Assembly (NCBI RefSeq): GCF_004121075.1
Contig: NZ_RHLN01000002.1
Coordinates: 116,826 to 180,825, forward strand
Length of the DNA stretch: 64,000 bases
Source: Lutibacter sp. HS1-25
Lineage (GTDB): Bacteria; Bacteroidota; Bacteroidia; Flavobacteriales; Flavobacteriaceae
Direction of reading: 5' to 3'
The position numbers and the translations under genes are program-made. Positions within the stretch are counted from its first letter, which is position 1, and every line of letters starts with the position of its first letter. Shown piece by piece: positions 7,868 through 17,073 of this stretch. The notes under the pieces were generated by a model. That model made no database searches and was not told the DNA's origin. It saw only the letters and a program-made list of their open reading frames with translations.

Positions 7868-10138
7868 TTAAAAATTGTACTGAACAAAAACTGCAAAATT
7901 ACGACCTGGTTCATAAATAGATCCAGAAAGCGAATTTGAATTGTTATAAGCAAAATTTAAATGCTCATAATATGCTGTATCTAAAATATTTAAAACCGAT
8001 GCACCAATAGACAAACCATAAACAGGTTCGTAACCCACTTTAAAATCTAAGGTTGCAAAAGAAGGACTTTCAACTTCCATAAATGATTGTGACACCCTTG
8101 TTTGTGCCGCTACAATTCTAGATTTTAAAGCCAAAAAATACTTATTTTGATTGAACTCTAAACCTAAAACAGCCATAAATGGAGGTATTTGAGCTAATGG
8201 TTCGTCAAAATCATAATTTTGAGCCCAGGTATAAGCATAATCTGATGTAAATTTTAAATTTTCAGTAGCCTTTATGTTAAACGTAAATTCGAAACCTGTT
8301 TGCATTGCCTTGTCAACATTTACATATTGTTTAGCAAAAACAGGAGGCGTTGTTGGCATAAATTTTCTAGGTATATCTGGATTAACAACTGCTGCAATGT
8401 AATTTTGCATATAAGAATAGAAAACAGAAGCGCCAAGTTCAAACACACCCATATTTTTGGCAACTGAAAGTTCAATTTGGTTGTTAACTTCTGGCTTTAA
8501 AAAAGGATTACCAACATATTCATAGGCGTCAACATTTACATTGAAATGATTGATATAACGTTCTATCATTGAAGCAGTTCTTGTTCCTCTACCCAATGCT
8601 AACTGTGCTTGCAATCCGTTTTTTTGATATTTTAACGATGTGTTTGCACTGATGTTTACCTCATTTTGATCTTCTATTTCACCACCATATAAGGCTTCAA
8701 AATCAGCCGCAGGATCATCAATTCCTGATGTAATAAAATCTGCTCTAACACCAGCAGTTAAGGTTAAATTACTAGCCACTTTAAATTTTCCTTCACCAAA
8801 AACACCAATATCATTTAAATTGGCATCTTGCCAAATCTTATCTACAAAAGTTTTAGGAGTAGGAAAAACCATGCCATTCATCATTTTTACAACACGAGTT
8901 CTATCTCCTTTTCTATCAATAAAATTAGCATCAACACCTGTATAAATTCTTATATTTTGTGATGGTCTAAGTACCAATTCTGTTTTACCCCCATAAGTCC
9001 ATGATTGCACTGGAGAACTGGCTTCAACCATTTTAAAATTAGGACGACCTTCATTGGTCATTAAATGATCAACATAAGCGTAAAACGCTTTTACCATGAA
9101 GCTTTCGACTTTGGTTGCAATATTTTCAATTTTATAATCAATTCCACCTAAAAGACTATTGTCGTAAGGTGAATCCATTGGCAAACCAGCATGTAAAATA
9201 TCATATGCAAACGATTGTCTCCAAGTTAATTTTATACGTTGATTTTCGGTTGGATTTATCCCTACATTTACAGAATAATCAGCTGAATTGAATGAAGAAG
9301 GAACGACAGTTCCATTTCCATCTTTATAATCGCCATAATTTCTAAAAGAACTATTTACATTGATATCTACTTTTTTATCAATAAATGTGAATGAAATTCC
9401 GTTTACAAAATTATTTCCATTAGACTCGTAACCAGATTTTAGACTTCCATAAAAACCTTCATTAAAATCGGCTTTAGACTTGGTCACAATATTTACAATT
9501 CCACCAAAATTTTCACCAAACCTAACCGTAAAAGGTCCTTTAACAATCTCAATTTTTTCAACTTCTTCAGGAATCATATGCGTGGTAATTGGATCCATTC
9601 TATTAGGACAAGCATTTAAAATCTTCATTCCACCATCATATTGTACATTTAACTGTTCATATTTAAACGATCTAAAAACAGGTTCAGAAGCATATGCACC
9701 TCTTTTTGAAATTCCAAAACCTTTTATATCTTTAAATAAATCACTTACATTTCGTGGTTGAGTTATTCTATTTATCTGATCATTAATTATTTCGGAATGT
9801 GAAATATCTTCCAATGGATTTGAAGAAACTATAATTTCATTTAACTGAATTTGAGCTGCTTCTAAACCAATACTTTGCATATTAGACAACTTTAATACCA
9901 AAGTTTTATAGCTCATATGCGTAATTTCAACTTCAGCTCCTTCATTTGCTTCAATGGTAAATTCACCATTTGCGTTTGAAACTGTGTATTTATGTGATTT
10001 TAGATCTTTAATTGTTGCAAATTCAATAGGAGTGTTTAATTTATTGTCTATTAATTTACCCGATATTTTTGTAGACTGTGCATAAGTAAAACCCACAATC
10101 ATAAATGCTAAAATATTTAGCAATACTATTTTTTTCAT
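7868..10138 (-). CDS. TonB-dependent receptor, OprC/NosA-like (probably copper)
   Basis: Outer-membrane active transporter of 756 residues. Order: signal peptide 1-20 (MKKIVLLNILAFMIVGFTYA), carboxypeptidase-regulatory-like domain about 23-105, plug about 110-220 (VEKIEIVKGPFTVRFGENFG), then a 22-strand barrel ending in FVQYNF with the C-terminal Phe expected for BAM recognition. C177 and M181 (ACPNRMDP) plus H358 and M360 (DHLM) reproduce the CxxxM...HxM copper site described for Pseudomonas OprC, with nearly the same separation. Copper uptake is therefore the best guess. It lies downstream of a small Cys-rich gene on the same strand. Confidence 0.88.
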   Translation of the reverse strand: MKKIVLLNILAFMIVGFTYAQSTKISGKLIDNKLNTPIEFATIKDLKSHKYTVSNANGEFTIEANEGAEVEITHMSYKTLVLKLSNMQSIGLEAAQIQLNEIIVSSNPLEDISHSEIINDQINRITQPRNVSDLFKDIKGFGISKRGAYASEPVFRSFKYEQLNVQYDGGMKILNACPNRMDPITTHMIPEEVEKIEIVKGPFTVRFGENFGGIVNIVTKSKADFNEGFYGSLKSGYESNGNNFVNGISFTFIDKKVDINVNSSFRNYGDYKDGNGTVVPSSFNSADYSVNVGINPTENQRIKLTWRQSFAYDILHAGLPMDSPYDNSLLGGIDYKIENIATKVESFMVKAFYAYVDHLMTNEGRPNFKMVEASSPVQSWTYGGKTELVLRPSQNIRIYTGVDANFIDRKGDRTRVVKMMNGMVFPTPKTFVDKIWQDANLNDIGVFGEGKFKVASNLTLTAGVRADFITSGIDDPAADFEALYGGEIEDQNEVNISANTSLKYQKNGLQAQLALGRGTRTASMIERYINHFNVNVDAYEYVGNPFLKPEVNNQIELSVAKNMGVFELGASVFYSYMQNYIAAVVNPDIPRKFMPTTPPVFAKQYVNVDKAMQTGFEFTFNIKATENLKFTSDYAYTWAQNYDFDEPLAQIPPFMAVLGLEFNQNKYFLALKSRIVAAQTRVSQSFMEVESPSFATLDFKVGYEPVYGLSIGASVLNILDTAYYEHLNFAYNNSNSLSGSIYEPGRNFAVFVQYNF

Positions 10139-10301
10139 TTTAAATACTTATTAAAAGTTTAGTTAATTTTAAAAAACGAATCTTTTTTCCACATTAATTT
10201 TAAGTCAACAATTAACCTACTGAATTTTAAAAAAGCAGTTGAAATTAAAATGACTAGCGTACACATTTAGTGGATAAAAAACAAGGCTATCAACAAATAA
10301 C

Positions 10302-10326
10302 AATCTAACATTGTGATAGTTAGATT
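10302..10326. other. Small inverted repeat between the Cys protein and the TonB receptor
   Basis: AATCTAAC (10302-10309) and GTTAGATT (10319-10326) form an 8-bp stem with a 9-base loop in the 210-base gap ahead of the receptor gene. It could be a processing site or weak terminator. Nothing else is recognised in the gap. Confidence 0.3.
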
Positions 10327-10348
10327 TAGCATATTGATAGTGTAAAAA

Positions 10349-10732
10349 CTAAACCGTAAGTTGTGGCGGTTTTAATAATGAAGTATTAAAATCTTGTAGA
10401 CTGTATTTTATTTCGAAGTAATTGTGAGAAACAATTTCTTTAAATTCTTTTGTGCAATACGAAAATTGCCCTAAAGGACTCACAGGGTAATCATTCAAAT
10501 TTATTTGAGGCACATTTGATTTATGCTCGTGATCTGTATGATTTGTTTTTGCTAGTTGCTTTTCCAAATAACATTTACCGTTACAAGCTAAATAAGGTTT
10601 ATCTCTATTTTCACAAAGTACATTTGCTATATAATCGTAATTGGCATAATACGATAACACTGGCAAAACAGGACGCACCATAGCCAATAAATAAAGTAAG
10701 TAAAAAAATATGCCGAAAAACTGATTTTTCAT
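10349..10732 (-). CDS. Small Cys-motif protein upstream of the copper-type receptor
   Basis: 127 residues, no named family. It has an N-terminal hydrophobic segment (FFGIFFYLLYLLAMVRPVLPVL) that could be a signal anchor. This is followed by NVLCENRDKPYLACNGKCYL with a CNGKC pair, then a His-rich run (TNHTDHEHK), then an extended tail. Cys and His together suggest metal binding. Proteins of this plan are often found beside metal-related TonB receptors in Bacteroidota (recollection, not searched). Same strand as the receptor, 210 bases upstream of it, so a role with copper handling is an inference from position and residues. Confidence 0.7.
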   Translation of the reverse strand: MKNQFFGIFFYLLYLLAMVRPVLPVLSYYANYDYIANVLCENRDKPYLACNGKCYLEKQLAKTNHTDHEHKSNVPQINLNDYPVSPLGQFSYCTKEFKEIVSHNYFEIKYSLQDFNTSLLKPPQLTV

Positions 10733-10744
10733 AAAAACACAAAC

Positions 10745-10770
10745 AATAAAAGATAAATATATCTTTTATT
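10745..10770. promoter_or_regulatory. Perfect 11-bp dyad ahead of the Cys protein gene
   Basis: AATAAAAGATA (10745-10755) and TATCTTTTATT (10760-10770) are exact inverted copies around four bases. It sits 13 bases upstream of the start codon at 10732 and 26 bases after the menA stop. It could be an operator for the copper receptor operon or the menA terminator; sequence alone does not decide. Confidence 0.5.
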
Positions 10771-10796
10771 TTTTAATTAATCAATTAAAATTAAAA

Positions 10797-11699
10797 TTAA
10801 TTAGGCAAAAGTAATCCAATCCCAAATAGTATAGCAAATAAAAAGGTACTTAATGCTAATTTTTTTAATTCAGGATCTAATAATTTTGAATCTTTATTAT
10901 TATAAACAACTATAAAATGCTGAATGACTGAAACATAAGCCAACACAAATATAAATTGAAAAGGAGATTTATAATGAATGATTGTATATAAAAAAGCAAA
11001 TAAGAAGGAAGACAACAATAAATAATAATGGTAATATTTTCCAAATTCCACACCTATTTTAACCACCAACGTATTTTTTCCAGATTGTAAATCTGAAGCT
11101 CTATCTCGCAAATTATTTAAATTTAAAACCCCAACACTTAAAAAACCAATAGAAAATGCTGGTAAAAAAACGGTTATATCCAATTGTTTTGCGTATAAAT
11201 AATAACTACCACAAACACTTAAAATTCCGAAGAAAAGAAACACAAAAACATCGCCAAAACCACTATAACCATAGGCTTTTTTACCCATTGTATATTTTAT
11301 AGCTGCCACAATGCTTAAAATACCCAATATAAAAAACACAAGTAAATTTGTAAAATCTTCTTTACCAAACGAAACATATATTAATAAAATAGCAATTAAT
11401 AAGGTAATAAATATTGAGATTTTTATAGCCTGTAACATTTGTTTTGGAGAAATTGCACCACTTTGAATGGCTCTTTCTGGACCTACTCTATTGCTGTTAT
11501 CTGTGCCTTTTACACCATCACCATAGTCGTTTGCAAAGTTTGAAATTATTTGAAATCCAATGGTAGTTAGCAAAGCCAAAACACAAATTTTCCAATTAAA
11601 AATATTTTGAGAAGCCGCTATAAAACTGCCAACTAATATTCCTGAAACTGAAAGTGGTAATGTGCGTAAACGAGCCGCTTTGATATAATGCTTAATCAT
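10797..11699 (-). CDS. menA: 1,4-Dihydroxy-2-naphthoate polyprenyltransferase
   Basis: UbiA-family membrane prenyltransferase that attaches the isoprenoid tail to DHNA to make demethylmenaquinone. The first Asp-rich motif is NFANDYGDGVKGTDNSNR, followed by GPERAIQSG; the second is LNLNNLRDRASD. About eight or nine membrane segments span the 300 residues, the usual size. It is separated from menC/menE by the copper-receptor pair, the metallo-hydrolase and the SRPBCC gene, all on the same strand. Confidence 0.93.
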   Translation of the reverse strand: MIKHYIKAARLRTLPLSVSGILVGSFIAASQNIFNWKICVLALLTTIGFQIISNFANDYGDGVKGTDNSNRVGPERAIQSGAISPKQMLQAIKISIFITLLIAILLIYVSFGKEDFTNLLVFFILGILSIVAAIKYTMGKKAYGYSGFGDVFVFLFFGILSVCGSYYLYAKQLDITVFLPAFSIGFLSVGVLNLNNLRDRASDLQSGKNTLVVKIGVEFGKYYHYYLLLSSFLFAFLYTIIHYKSPFQFIFVLAYVSVIQHFIVVYNNKDSKLLDPELKKLALSTFLFAILFGIGLLLPN

Positions 11700-11734
11700 A
11701 TTTAACTAGTAGTTCAAAAAAAAACACTGTTGAT

Positions 11735-12349
11735 TTAATTATTAAAAATCATTTCAATAATTTCTTTTCTAACAATGTACTCTTGTAATTGCGGAGAAAA
11801 ACACTCTAAATTTTTGTAAACAATTTTAACTTGCGGTTTTTCTTTCAAAAAATCTGCTGATTGAATTAACTTGTCGGAACCTTTAAAATTTTGAAGCCAT
11901 AAAAATTTCTGTATTTTACCATCTTCATCTTTTAAAATCACCGTACTAAATTCTTCTCCTTCTGTTTTAATTAAACGCCCTGAAATTTCATAAGAATCAG
12001 AAATCGTTTTTTCTTTTTTAGTATTTGAAGCCAATGCCATTAAAGTTTCGGGACAAAATTTAGCCATATGCGTTCCTACTTTAACACCAAATTCTCTACC
12101 ACTTTTACTTCCTTTCGAAAAATCAATTTCAAAACCTTCTTTTAATAATTCGTCAGTATGTTTATTGTATAAATTCATAATAAAAACACCTAATTTTTGA
12201 TTTCTTTTTCCTTCTTCTGAAATTGATTTAACCTCATCACTTGCTAAATATTCGCAAGTTTGAATTGCAATTTTATCAATAATAGATTCTTGTGAAAAAA
12301 GTTGAAACGATACTAAAATTAGTAAATAAATAATGTAATTTTTTTTCAT
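11735..12349 (-). CDS. Exported hypothetical protein
   Basis: 204 residues with a signal peptide (MKKNYIIYLLILVSFQLFSQ, cleavage after SQ typical of this group). The mature part is hydrophilic, with CEYLASDEVKS near the start, a region rich in Lys and Glu, and a beta-like stretch YEISGRLIKTEGEEFSTVIL. I do not recognise a domain. It starts 10 bases after the CCG-domain protein gene and could be the last gene of that leftward operon. A periplasmic or surface location is inferred from the signal peptide only. Confidence 0.7.
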   Translation of the reverse strand: MKKNYIIYLLILVSFQLFSQESIIDKIAIQTCEYLASDEVKSISEEGKRNQKLGVFIMNLYNKHTDELLKEGFEIDFSKGSKSGREFGVKVGTHMAKFCPETLMALASNTKKEKTISDSYEISGRLIKTEGEEFSTVILKDEDGKIQKFLWLQNFKGSDKLIQSADFLKEKPQVKIVYKNLECFSPQLQEYIVRKEIIEMIFNN

Positions 12350-12358
12350 AGTTTGATT

Positions 12359-13138
12359 TTATAAATCATCTGTATTAGCAATCAATTCTGCAATATCTAA
12401 TACTTTAATTGAATCTTCTTTGTTGGTTGCTTTCACACCATCTGTCATCATGGTATTACAAAATGGACAGCCAGTTGCAATAATTGTAGGTTGCACTTTA
12501 ATGGCATCATTTGTACGCATTACATTGATATCCATTGTACCTTTTTCAGGTTCTTTAAACATTTGAGCTCCACCAGCACCGCAGCATAATCCGTTTGATT
12601 TACAGCGTTTCATTTCAACCAATTCAACCTCTAACTTTTTAATTAATTCACGTGGTGCTTCGTAAACATCATTAGCTCTTCCTAAATAACAAGGATCGTG
12701 AAATGTGATTTTCTCCCCTTTATACTTTCCGCCTTCAATAGTTAATTTACCTTCATCTATCAAAGATTTTATCAATTCAGTATGGTGTAAAACCTCGTAA
12801 TTACCGCCTAATTTAGGATATTCATTTTTAAGTGTATTGAAACAATGTGGACAAGCTGTTACAATTTTTTTAATTTCATAGGCATTTAAGACTTCAATAT
12901 TAGTCATTGCTTGCATTTGAAATAAAAATTCGTTCCCAGCTCTTTTTGCAGGATCACCTGTGCAGCTTTCCTCTGTACCTAAAACGGCAAAACTAACTTG
13001 GGCTTTGTTTAAAATTTTAACAAAAGCTTTGGTGATTTTTTTGGCTCTATCGTCAAAACTACCTGCGCAACCAACCCAAAACAACACTTCGGGTTGTTTA
13101 CCTTGCGCCATCATTTCGGACATTGTAGGTACATTCAT
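12359..13138 (-). CDS. CCG-domain (Fe-S)-binding oxidoreductase subunit
   Basis: 259 residues related to the HdrB/GlpC/LldE type. Two cysteine-rich modules are visible: VGCAGSFDDRAKK with ACPHCFNTLKNEYP, and DPCYLGR with CKSNGLCCGAGGAQMF followed by TGCPFCNTMM. These domains bind unusual Fe-S clusters and act in heterodisulfide or quinone-linked electron transfer. Its partner is the membrane dicluster ferredoxin encoded directly upstream. Together they look like a two-gene version of single-chain EtfD/GlpC-type quinone reductases. The electron donor is not evident from the neighbourhood. Confidence 0.88.
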   Translation of the reverse strand: MNVPTMSEMMAQGKQPEVLFWVGCAGSFDDRAKKITKAFVKILNKAQVSFAVLGTEESCTGDPAKRAGNEFLFQMQAMTNIEVLNAYEIKKIVTACPHCFNTLKNEYPKLGGNYEVLHHTELIKSLIDEGKLTIEGGKYKGEKITFHDPCYLGRANDVYEAPRELIKKLEVELVEMKRCKSNGLCCGAGGAQMFKEPEKGTMDINVMRTNDAIKVQPTIIATGCPFCNTMMTDGVKATNKEDSIKVLDIAELIANTDDL

Positions 13139-13187
13139 TATAAATTGAATTTAAATTGTTATTTGTTTTAACCTTCGTAAAAAAACT

Positions 13188-13292
13188 TCAATGGTTACTT
13201 TTTGCAATCAGATTAGTTAATTTATCTAAAGTCTCTTTTGCATTTATCAAATGATTATTTATGCTCAAAAATTGTACTTCAACAATATACAA
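13188..13292 (-). CDS. Possible 34-residue peptide
   Basis: A short open frame begins with TTG at 13292, five bases after the stop of the upstream Fe-S gene, and reads MYIVEVQFLSINNHL and on to LTNLIAKSNH. It is the only content seen in the 159-base gap between the two Fe-S genes and is on their strand. It has an amphipathic helix-like composition. There is no ATG and no family is recognised, so it may equally be non-coding or the remnant of a gene. Confidence 0.25.
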   Translation of the reverse strand: MYIVEVQFLSINNHLINAKETLDKLTNLIAKSNH

Positions 13293-13297
13293 TTGTT

Positions 13298-14602
13298 TTA
13301 ATCATTTTTCCAATTGAGTCTATCCATTTGATTGTATTGCCAAGGAGCTCCATTGTTTTCAATATTTGTCATCATTCCATTTAATTCGGTTGGAGCGGCA
13401 GATTGTTCCATAACCAAATATCTTCTCATATCAATAATAATAGATAGCGGATCAATACTTACTGGACATTCTTCTACACAAGCATTGCATGTTGTACACG
13501 CCCACAATTCCTGTGGAGTGATATAATCATTCAACAGCTCTTTTCCGTCTGCAATAAATTTACCATTTTTATCTATGTTTGCACCAACCTCTTCTAATCT
13601 GTCACGCGTTTTCATCATAATTGCTCTAGGAGACAATTCTTTACCTGTTTGATTTGCTGGACAAGCAGAAGTACAACGACCACATTCTGTACAAGTATAT
13701 GCATTTAACAACTGCACCCAATTTAAATCGGTTACATCACTAGCTCCAAATTTTGCAGGTATTGTATTTTCTTCACCTTCTGGCGGAGCTGCAAATGGAT
13801 CAACTGTAGGATCCATCATTAATTTTACTTCGTTGGTAACAGCTTCTAAATTATCTAATTGCCCTTTTGGATGAAGGTTGGCAAAATAAGTATTTGGAAA
13901 CGCTAATAAAATATGTAGGTGTTTGGAATAGTATAAATAATTTAAAAAAATTAAAATACCAATAATATGTAACCACCAAGCGGCTCTTTCAATATAAAAA
14001 AGTGTAATAACATTAAAATTTTCAAAAAATGGCACTAAGAATTGACTGATAGGATTTCCTGAATTTATTTGTTGAAAAGGTACATCAGTTGCATTCATTA
14101 CTAAAAATAACGACATCAATATCATTTCAAAATACAAAATGTACAAAGCATCATTTTTTGGAAAACCTTTCATTTCTTTATTCCAAAAGCGAGGTATTTT
14201 TAATACCATTCTTCTTATCCAAAAAATTGAAACAGAAACAAGTACTAAGAATGCCAATATCTCAAAAGCACCTATTAAAAATCCGTAAAAACCGCCCAAT
14301 ACTCTTAAAACACGGTGTGTTCCAAAAAGACCATCAATAATAATTTCAATAACTTCAATATTGATAATAATAAAACCAATATATACTACAATGTGAAGAA
14401 TACCTGCAATTGGTCGTTTTACCATTTTAGACTGCCCTAAGGCAATCATCATCATATTTTTTAAACGCGCATTTTTATTGTCGGTTCTATTTATATCTTT
14501 TCCAAGCCTAATATTTCTGCTGATTTTTTTTATGTTTTTAACAAAAAACCCAACACCAAGTGTTAGTAGTATCGCAAATATTAAGTTGTCAAGATAATTC
14601 AT
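13298..14602 (-). CDS. Membrane-bound 4Fe-4S dicluster protein (HdrC/EtfD N-half type)
   Basis: 434 residues. An N-terminal membrane domain with about five helices (residues 1-230, including several His that could bind haem b as in NarI-like domains) is followed by a ferredoxin domain with two Cys clusters: CTECGRCTSACPANQTGKEL near residue 306 and CTTCNACVEECPVSIDP near 364. It is predicted to pass electrons between the CCG-domain partner encoded next and the quinone pool. Same strand, 160 bases upstream of the partner. Confidence 0.87.
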   Translation of the reverse strand: MNYLDNLIFAILLTLGVGFFVKNIKKISRNIRLGKDINRTDNKNARLKNMMMIALGQSKMVKRPIAGILHIVVYIGFIIINIEVIEIIIDGLFGTHRVLRVLGGFYGFLIGAFEILAFLVLVSVSIFWIRRMVLKIPRFWNKEMKGFPKNDALYILYFEMILMSLFLVMNATDVPFQQINSGNPISQFLVPFFENFNVITLFYIERAAWWLHIIGILIFLNYLYYSKHLHILLAFPNTYFANLHPKGQLDNLEAVTNEVKLMMDPTVDPFAAPPEGEENTIPAKFGASDVTDLNWVQLLNAYTCTECGRCTSACPANQTGKELSPRAIMMKTRDRLEEVGANIDKNGKFIADGKELLNDYITPQELWACTTCNACVEECPVSIDPLSIIIDMRRYLVMEQSAAPTELNGMMTNIENNGAPWQYNQMDRLNWKND

Positions 14603-14645
14603 AAGCTTTAATCAATCAAGATTTTTGGATGAAATTATTACGGTT

Positions 14646-15623
14646 TTATTCAGCAACAGGAAGTTCTTTTATTTGTTCTTCTTCAGGAACATAGCCCTTA
14701 TCTTTTTTTCCAAATACTGAAAGATGAACAAATCGTTTAGGATGTAATTTTACTTCACGAAGCAATTCTTCTAATTCTTTTGAAGCATTTGTAAGGTTAT
14801 TATACATTTCCTCATCGTTTAATAATTTACCTATAGTACCATCACCTGCTTCGATATTTGCTAAAATTGTTTGAAGACTATTGATGGTTGCATCTAAACT
14901 TTTTACAGTTTCGCCTAAATTTGCATTAACCAAAGTATCTGAAAGTTTTGCAAAATTAGCTGTCATTGCCTCAGTATTACTAAGCGTTGAATTTAATTTT
15001 TTTCCGTTCACTCTTAAAATAGTATCCAAAGAACCAGACAACCTTTCAAAATTAGCAATGGTTGCATTTAAACTGGTGATACTTTGCTTTAAACTTTCAC
15101 GTCTTTTTTCGTCTAAAACACTGTTTAAACCTGTCATTAATGAGTCGGCGCTTACAATTACATTTTCAACTTTTGCCTGTAAAGGATTCAATTTATCAGC
15201 TACTGAAGAAAAAATATCTGATTCAATTTCACCATTTAAAACATCCCCAGGCTTTGCCATTTCACCTTCATAAGAAGGGATAATTGCTAAAGATTTTCCG
15301 CCCATTAAACTAGCGCTGTATACTTTAGCAATACTTTTTTTAGAAAACTCAAAATCGTTTTCAACACTAAATTCTACAATTAACTGTCCTCTTTTATCTG
15401 GATTTTTATCAAAGTCTATAGCAATTACTTTTCCAACTTCAACGCCGTTGATTGTAACTGTGCTAGCAGTATTTAAACCTTGTACATTATTATATACTGT
15501 GTAATATGTTTTTAAAGGACCTTTAAATAAGTTTAATCCTTTCATAAAATTATAACCCCAAATAAATAGTGAGATTATAGTTACGGCAACAATTCCAGTT
15601 TTTAATTCTCTTGTGACTCTCAA
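14646..15623 (-). CDS. MCE family (MlaD-like) lipid-transport protein
   Basis: 325 residues. One N-terminal membrane helix (TGIVAVTIISLFIWGYNFMK) is followed by the MCE domain (YYTVYNNVQGLNTASTVTINGVEVGKVIAIDF), then a long helical region with repeated Asn/Leu/Ser heptad-like segments (about 130-290). MCE proteins form hexameric rings that shuttle phospholipid between membranes. No Mla ABC genes are adjacent. The start is TTG at 15623, because no ATG or GTG occurs before the upstream stop and the helix begins directly after it. It is downstream of the amidase gene. Confidence 0.88.
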   Translation of the reverse strand: MRVTRELKTGIVAVTIISLFIWGYNFMKGLNLFKGPLKTYYTVYNNVQGLNTASTVTINGVEVGKVIAIDFDKNPDKRGQLIVEFSVENDFEFSKKSIAKVYSASLMGGKSLAIIPSYEGEMAKPGDVLNGEIESDIFSSVADKLNPLQAKVENVIVSADSLMTGLNSVLDEKRRESLKQSITSLNATIANFERLSGSLDTILRVNGKKLNSTLSNTEAMTANFAKLSDTLVNANLGETVKSLDATINSLQTILANIEAGDGTIGKLLNDEEMYNNLTNASKELEELLREVKLHPKRFVHLSVFGKKDKGYVPEEEQIKELPVAE

Positions 15624-15682
15624 ATTGCAAATTTTAGGTTAGCAATATTACTAATTATTTTTGGGAGTAGTAAATAAACGGC

Positions 15683-16843
15683 TTAGGATTTTTTCAAAAC
15701 CTGTTCTATTGGCACTTTATTTCCATTTTCAAAGGCAACTATAAATGCCGATTTATACCCTTTAGATTTTGCTAATTTCTGAATTTCTTCCACTTCATTA
15801 TAATTAGAAGTTTTACCAATATAATATTTGTAAGTACCGTTAACTTTAACGCGTTCAACATTCTCTAAACCTTTAAAATTGTATGGTTTGGTATCTACCT
15901 TCGTATTTCCTGCAGCAATTTGCACTTTAAATTCAATATTTTCATAGATTTCATTTGAAGAAACTTCAGCAATTTTCTCAATGGTTTTATCAGACGATTG
16001 ATTTTGAGATTTTTGGGCAGTATTTGTGTTTAAACCTACTGTATTAAGTTCTAATTGTTTGTGATAATTTATAATTCCATCATAAATAGCACCAGCGTAT
16101 TTTTTTTGACCAGATGAAGAGTTTAAAAGTTCTCCTTCCGAAGAATTGGTTATAAAGCCAGTTTCAATAAGTACACTTGGCATATATGTTTGATGCAATA
16201 CTACAAAACCTGCTTGCTTAACACCTCTGTTTTCACGATTTATTTGTGAAGTAATTTGAGTTTGTAAAATACTTGCCAACTGAATGCTTTGATCTAAATA
16301 CTCCTCTTGCATTAAAGTAAGTCCAATAACAGATTCTGGAGAATGAGGATCAAACCCTTTATAATTCATTTTATAGTTATCTTCTAATAAAATTACAGCG
16401 TTTTCAGCTTTTGCAACTTCAAAATTTTGTTTGTTTGCATGGGTACCTAACACCCAAGTTTCTGTACCATGAGCTTGTGTATTATGTGCATTACAGTGAA
16501 CAGACACAAATAAATCGGCATCGGCTTTATTAGCAATACTTCCACGCTCTTTTAACTCTACAAACACATCCGTTTTCCTAGTATAAATCACCTTTATACC
16601 TGGTGTTTTCTCTAACAATTCGCCAACTTGCAATACAATTTTTAGGGCAATATCTTTTTCTTTCATGTTGGATGTTCCAACTTTCCCGGGATCTTTTCCA
16701 CCATGACCAGCATCTAACACAACAATAAAATCTTTATTTTGTGCGATTAGGTGTAATTGATTGCAAAATAAGATACTTATAAACACCAAAATAAATTGAT
16801 ATTTTAATGTTATTTTAATTTTAGAAAAGTGTAGTGAGTTCAT
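15683..16843 (-). CDS. N-acetylmuramoyl-L-alanine amidase with C-terminal SPOR-like region
   Basis: Periplasmic peptidoglycan hydrolase of the Amidase_3 family. The signal peptide is followed by FIVVLDAGHGGKDPGKVG (zinc His), then VSVHCNAH and PSVLIETGFITNSSEGEL with the catalytic Glu. After a linker, residues about 300-386 form a small domain (FKVQIAAGNTKVD ... VERVKVNGTYKYYIGKTSNY) resembling SPOR domains that bind denuded glycan. The ATG at 16843 is chosen over TTG at 16846. It is divergent from the LptD-like gene. Confidence 0.92.
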   Translation of the reverse strand: MNSLHFSKIKITLKYQFILVFISILFCNQLHLIAQNKDFIVVLDAGHGGKDPGKVGTSNMKEKDIALKIVLQVGELLEKTPGIKVIYTRKTDVFVELKERGSIANKADADLFVSVHCNAHNTQAHGTETWVLGTHANKQNFEVAKAENAVILLEDNYKMNYKGFDPHSPESVIGLTLMQEEYLDQSIQLASILQTQITSQINRENRGVKQAGFVVLHQTYMPSVLIETGFITNSSEGELLNSSSGQKKYAGAIYDGIINYHKQLELNTVGLNTNTAQKSQNQSSDKTIEKIAEVSSNEIYENIEFKVQIAAGNTKVDTKPYNFKGLENVERVKVNGTYKYYIGKTSNYNEVEEIQKLAKSKGYKSAFIVAFENGNKVPIEQVLKKS

Positions 16844-17073
16844 CAATTATTTTAATTAATTTTGGCAACTGTAAATTGGTTACACAATTATTGAGCCATA
16901 CATTATTTATGCTTCAATATTGTTGTTGATTTAGTGAGCTAAATTAAAAAAAACTTACCATATCAAGCCAATTTTAAAGCTATTTTTATAAAAATATCAT
17001 TATTAAAACACATACTAAAAACAGGGCCTTTTTTTTATTTCTGATACTTACTTTTTGGGGTGTCAATACTTCC

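Noticed and set aside
14881..15273. Plus-strand open frame of 130 codons
   Set aside because: It lies wholly opposite the MCE gene and its translation shows no domain; such mirror frames arise from codon bias in AT-rich DNA.
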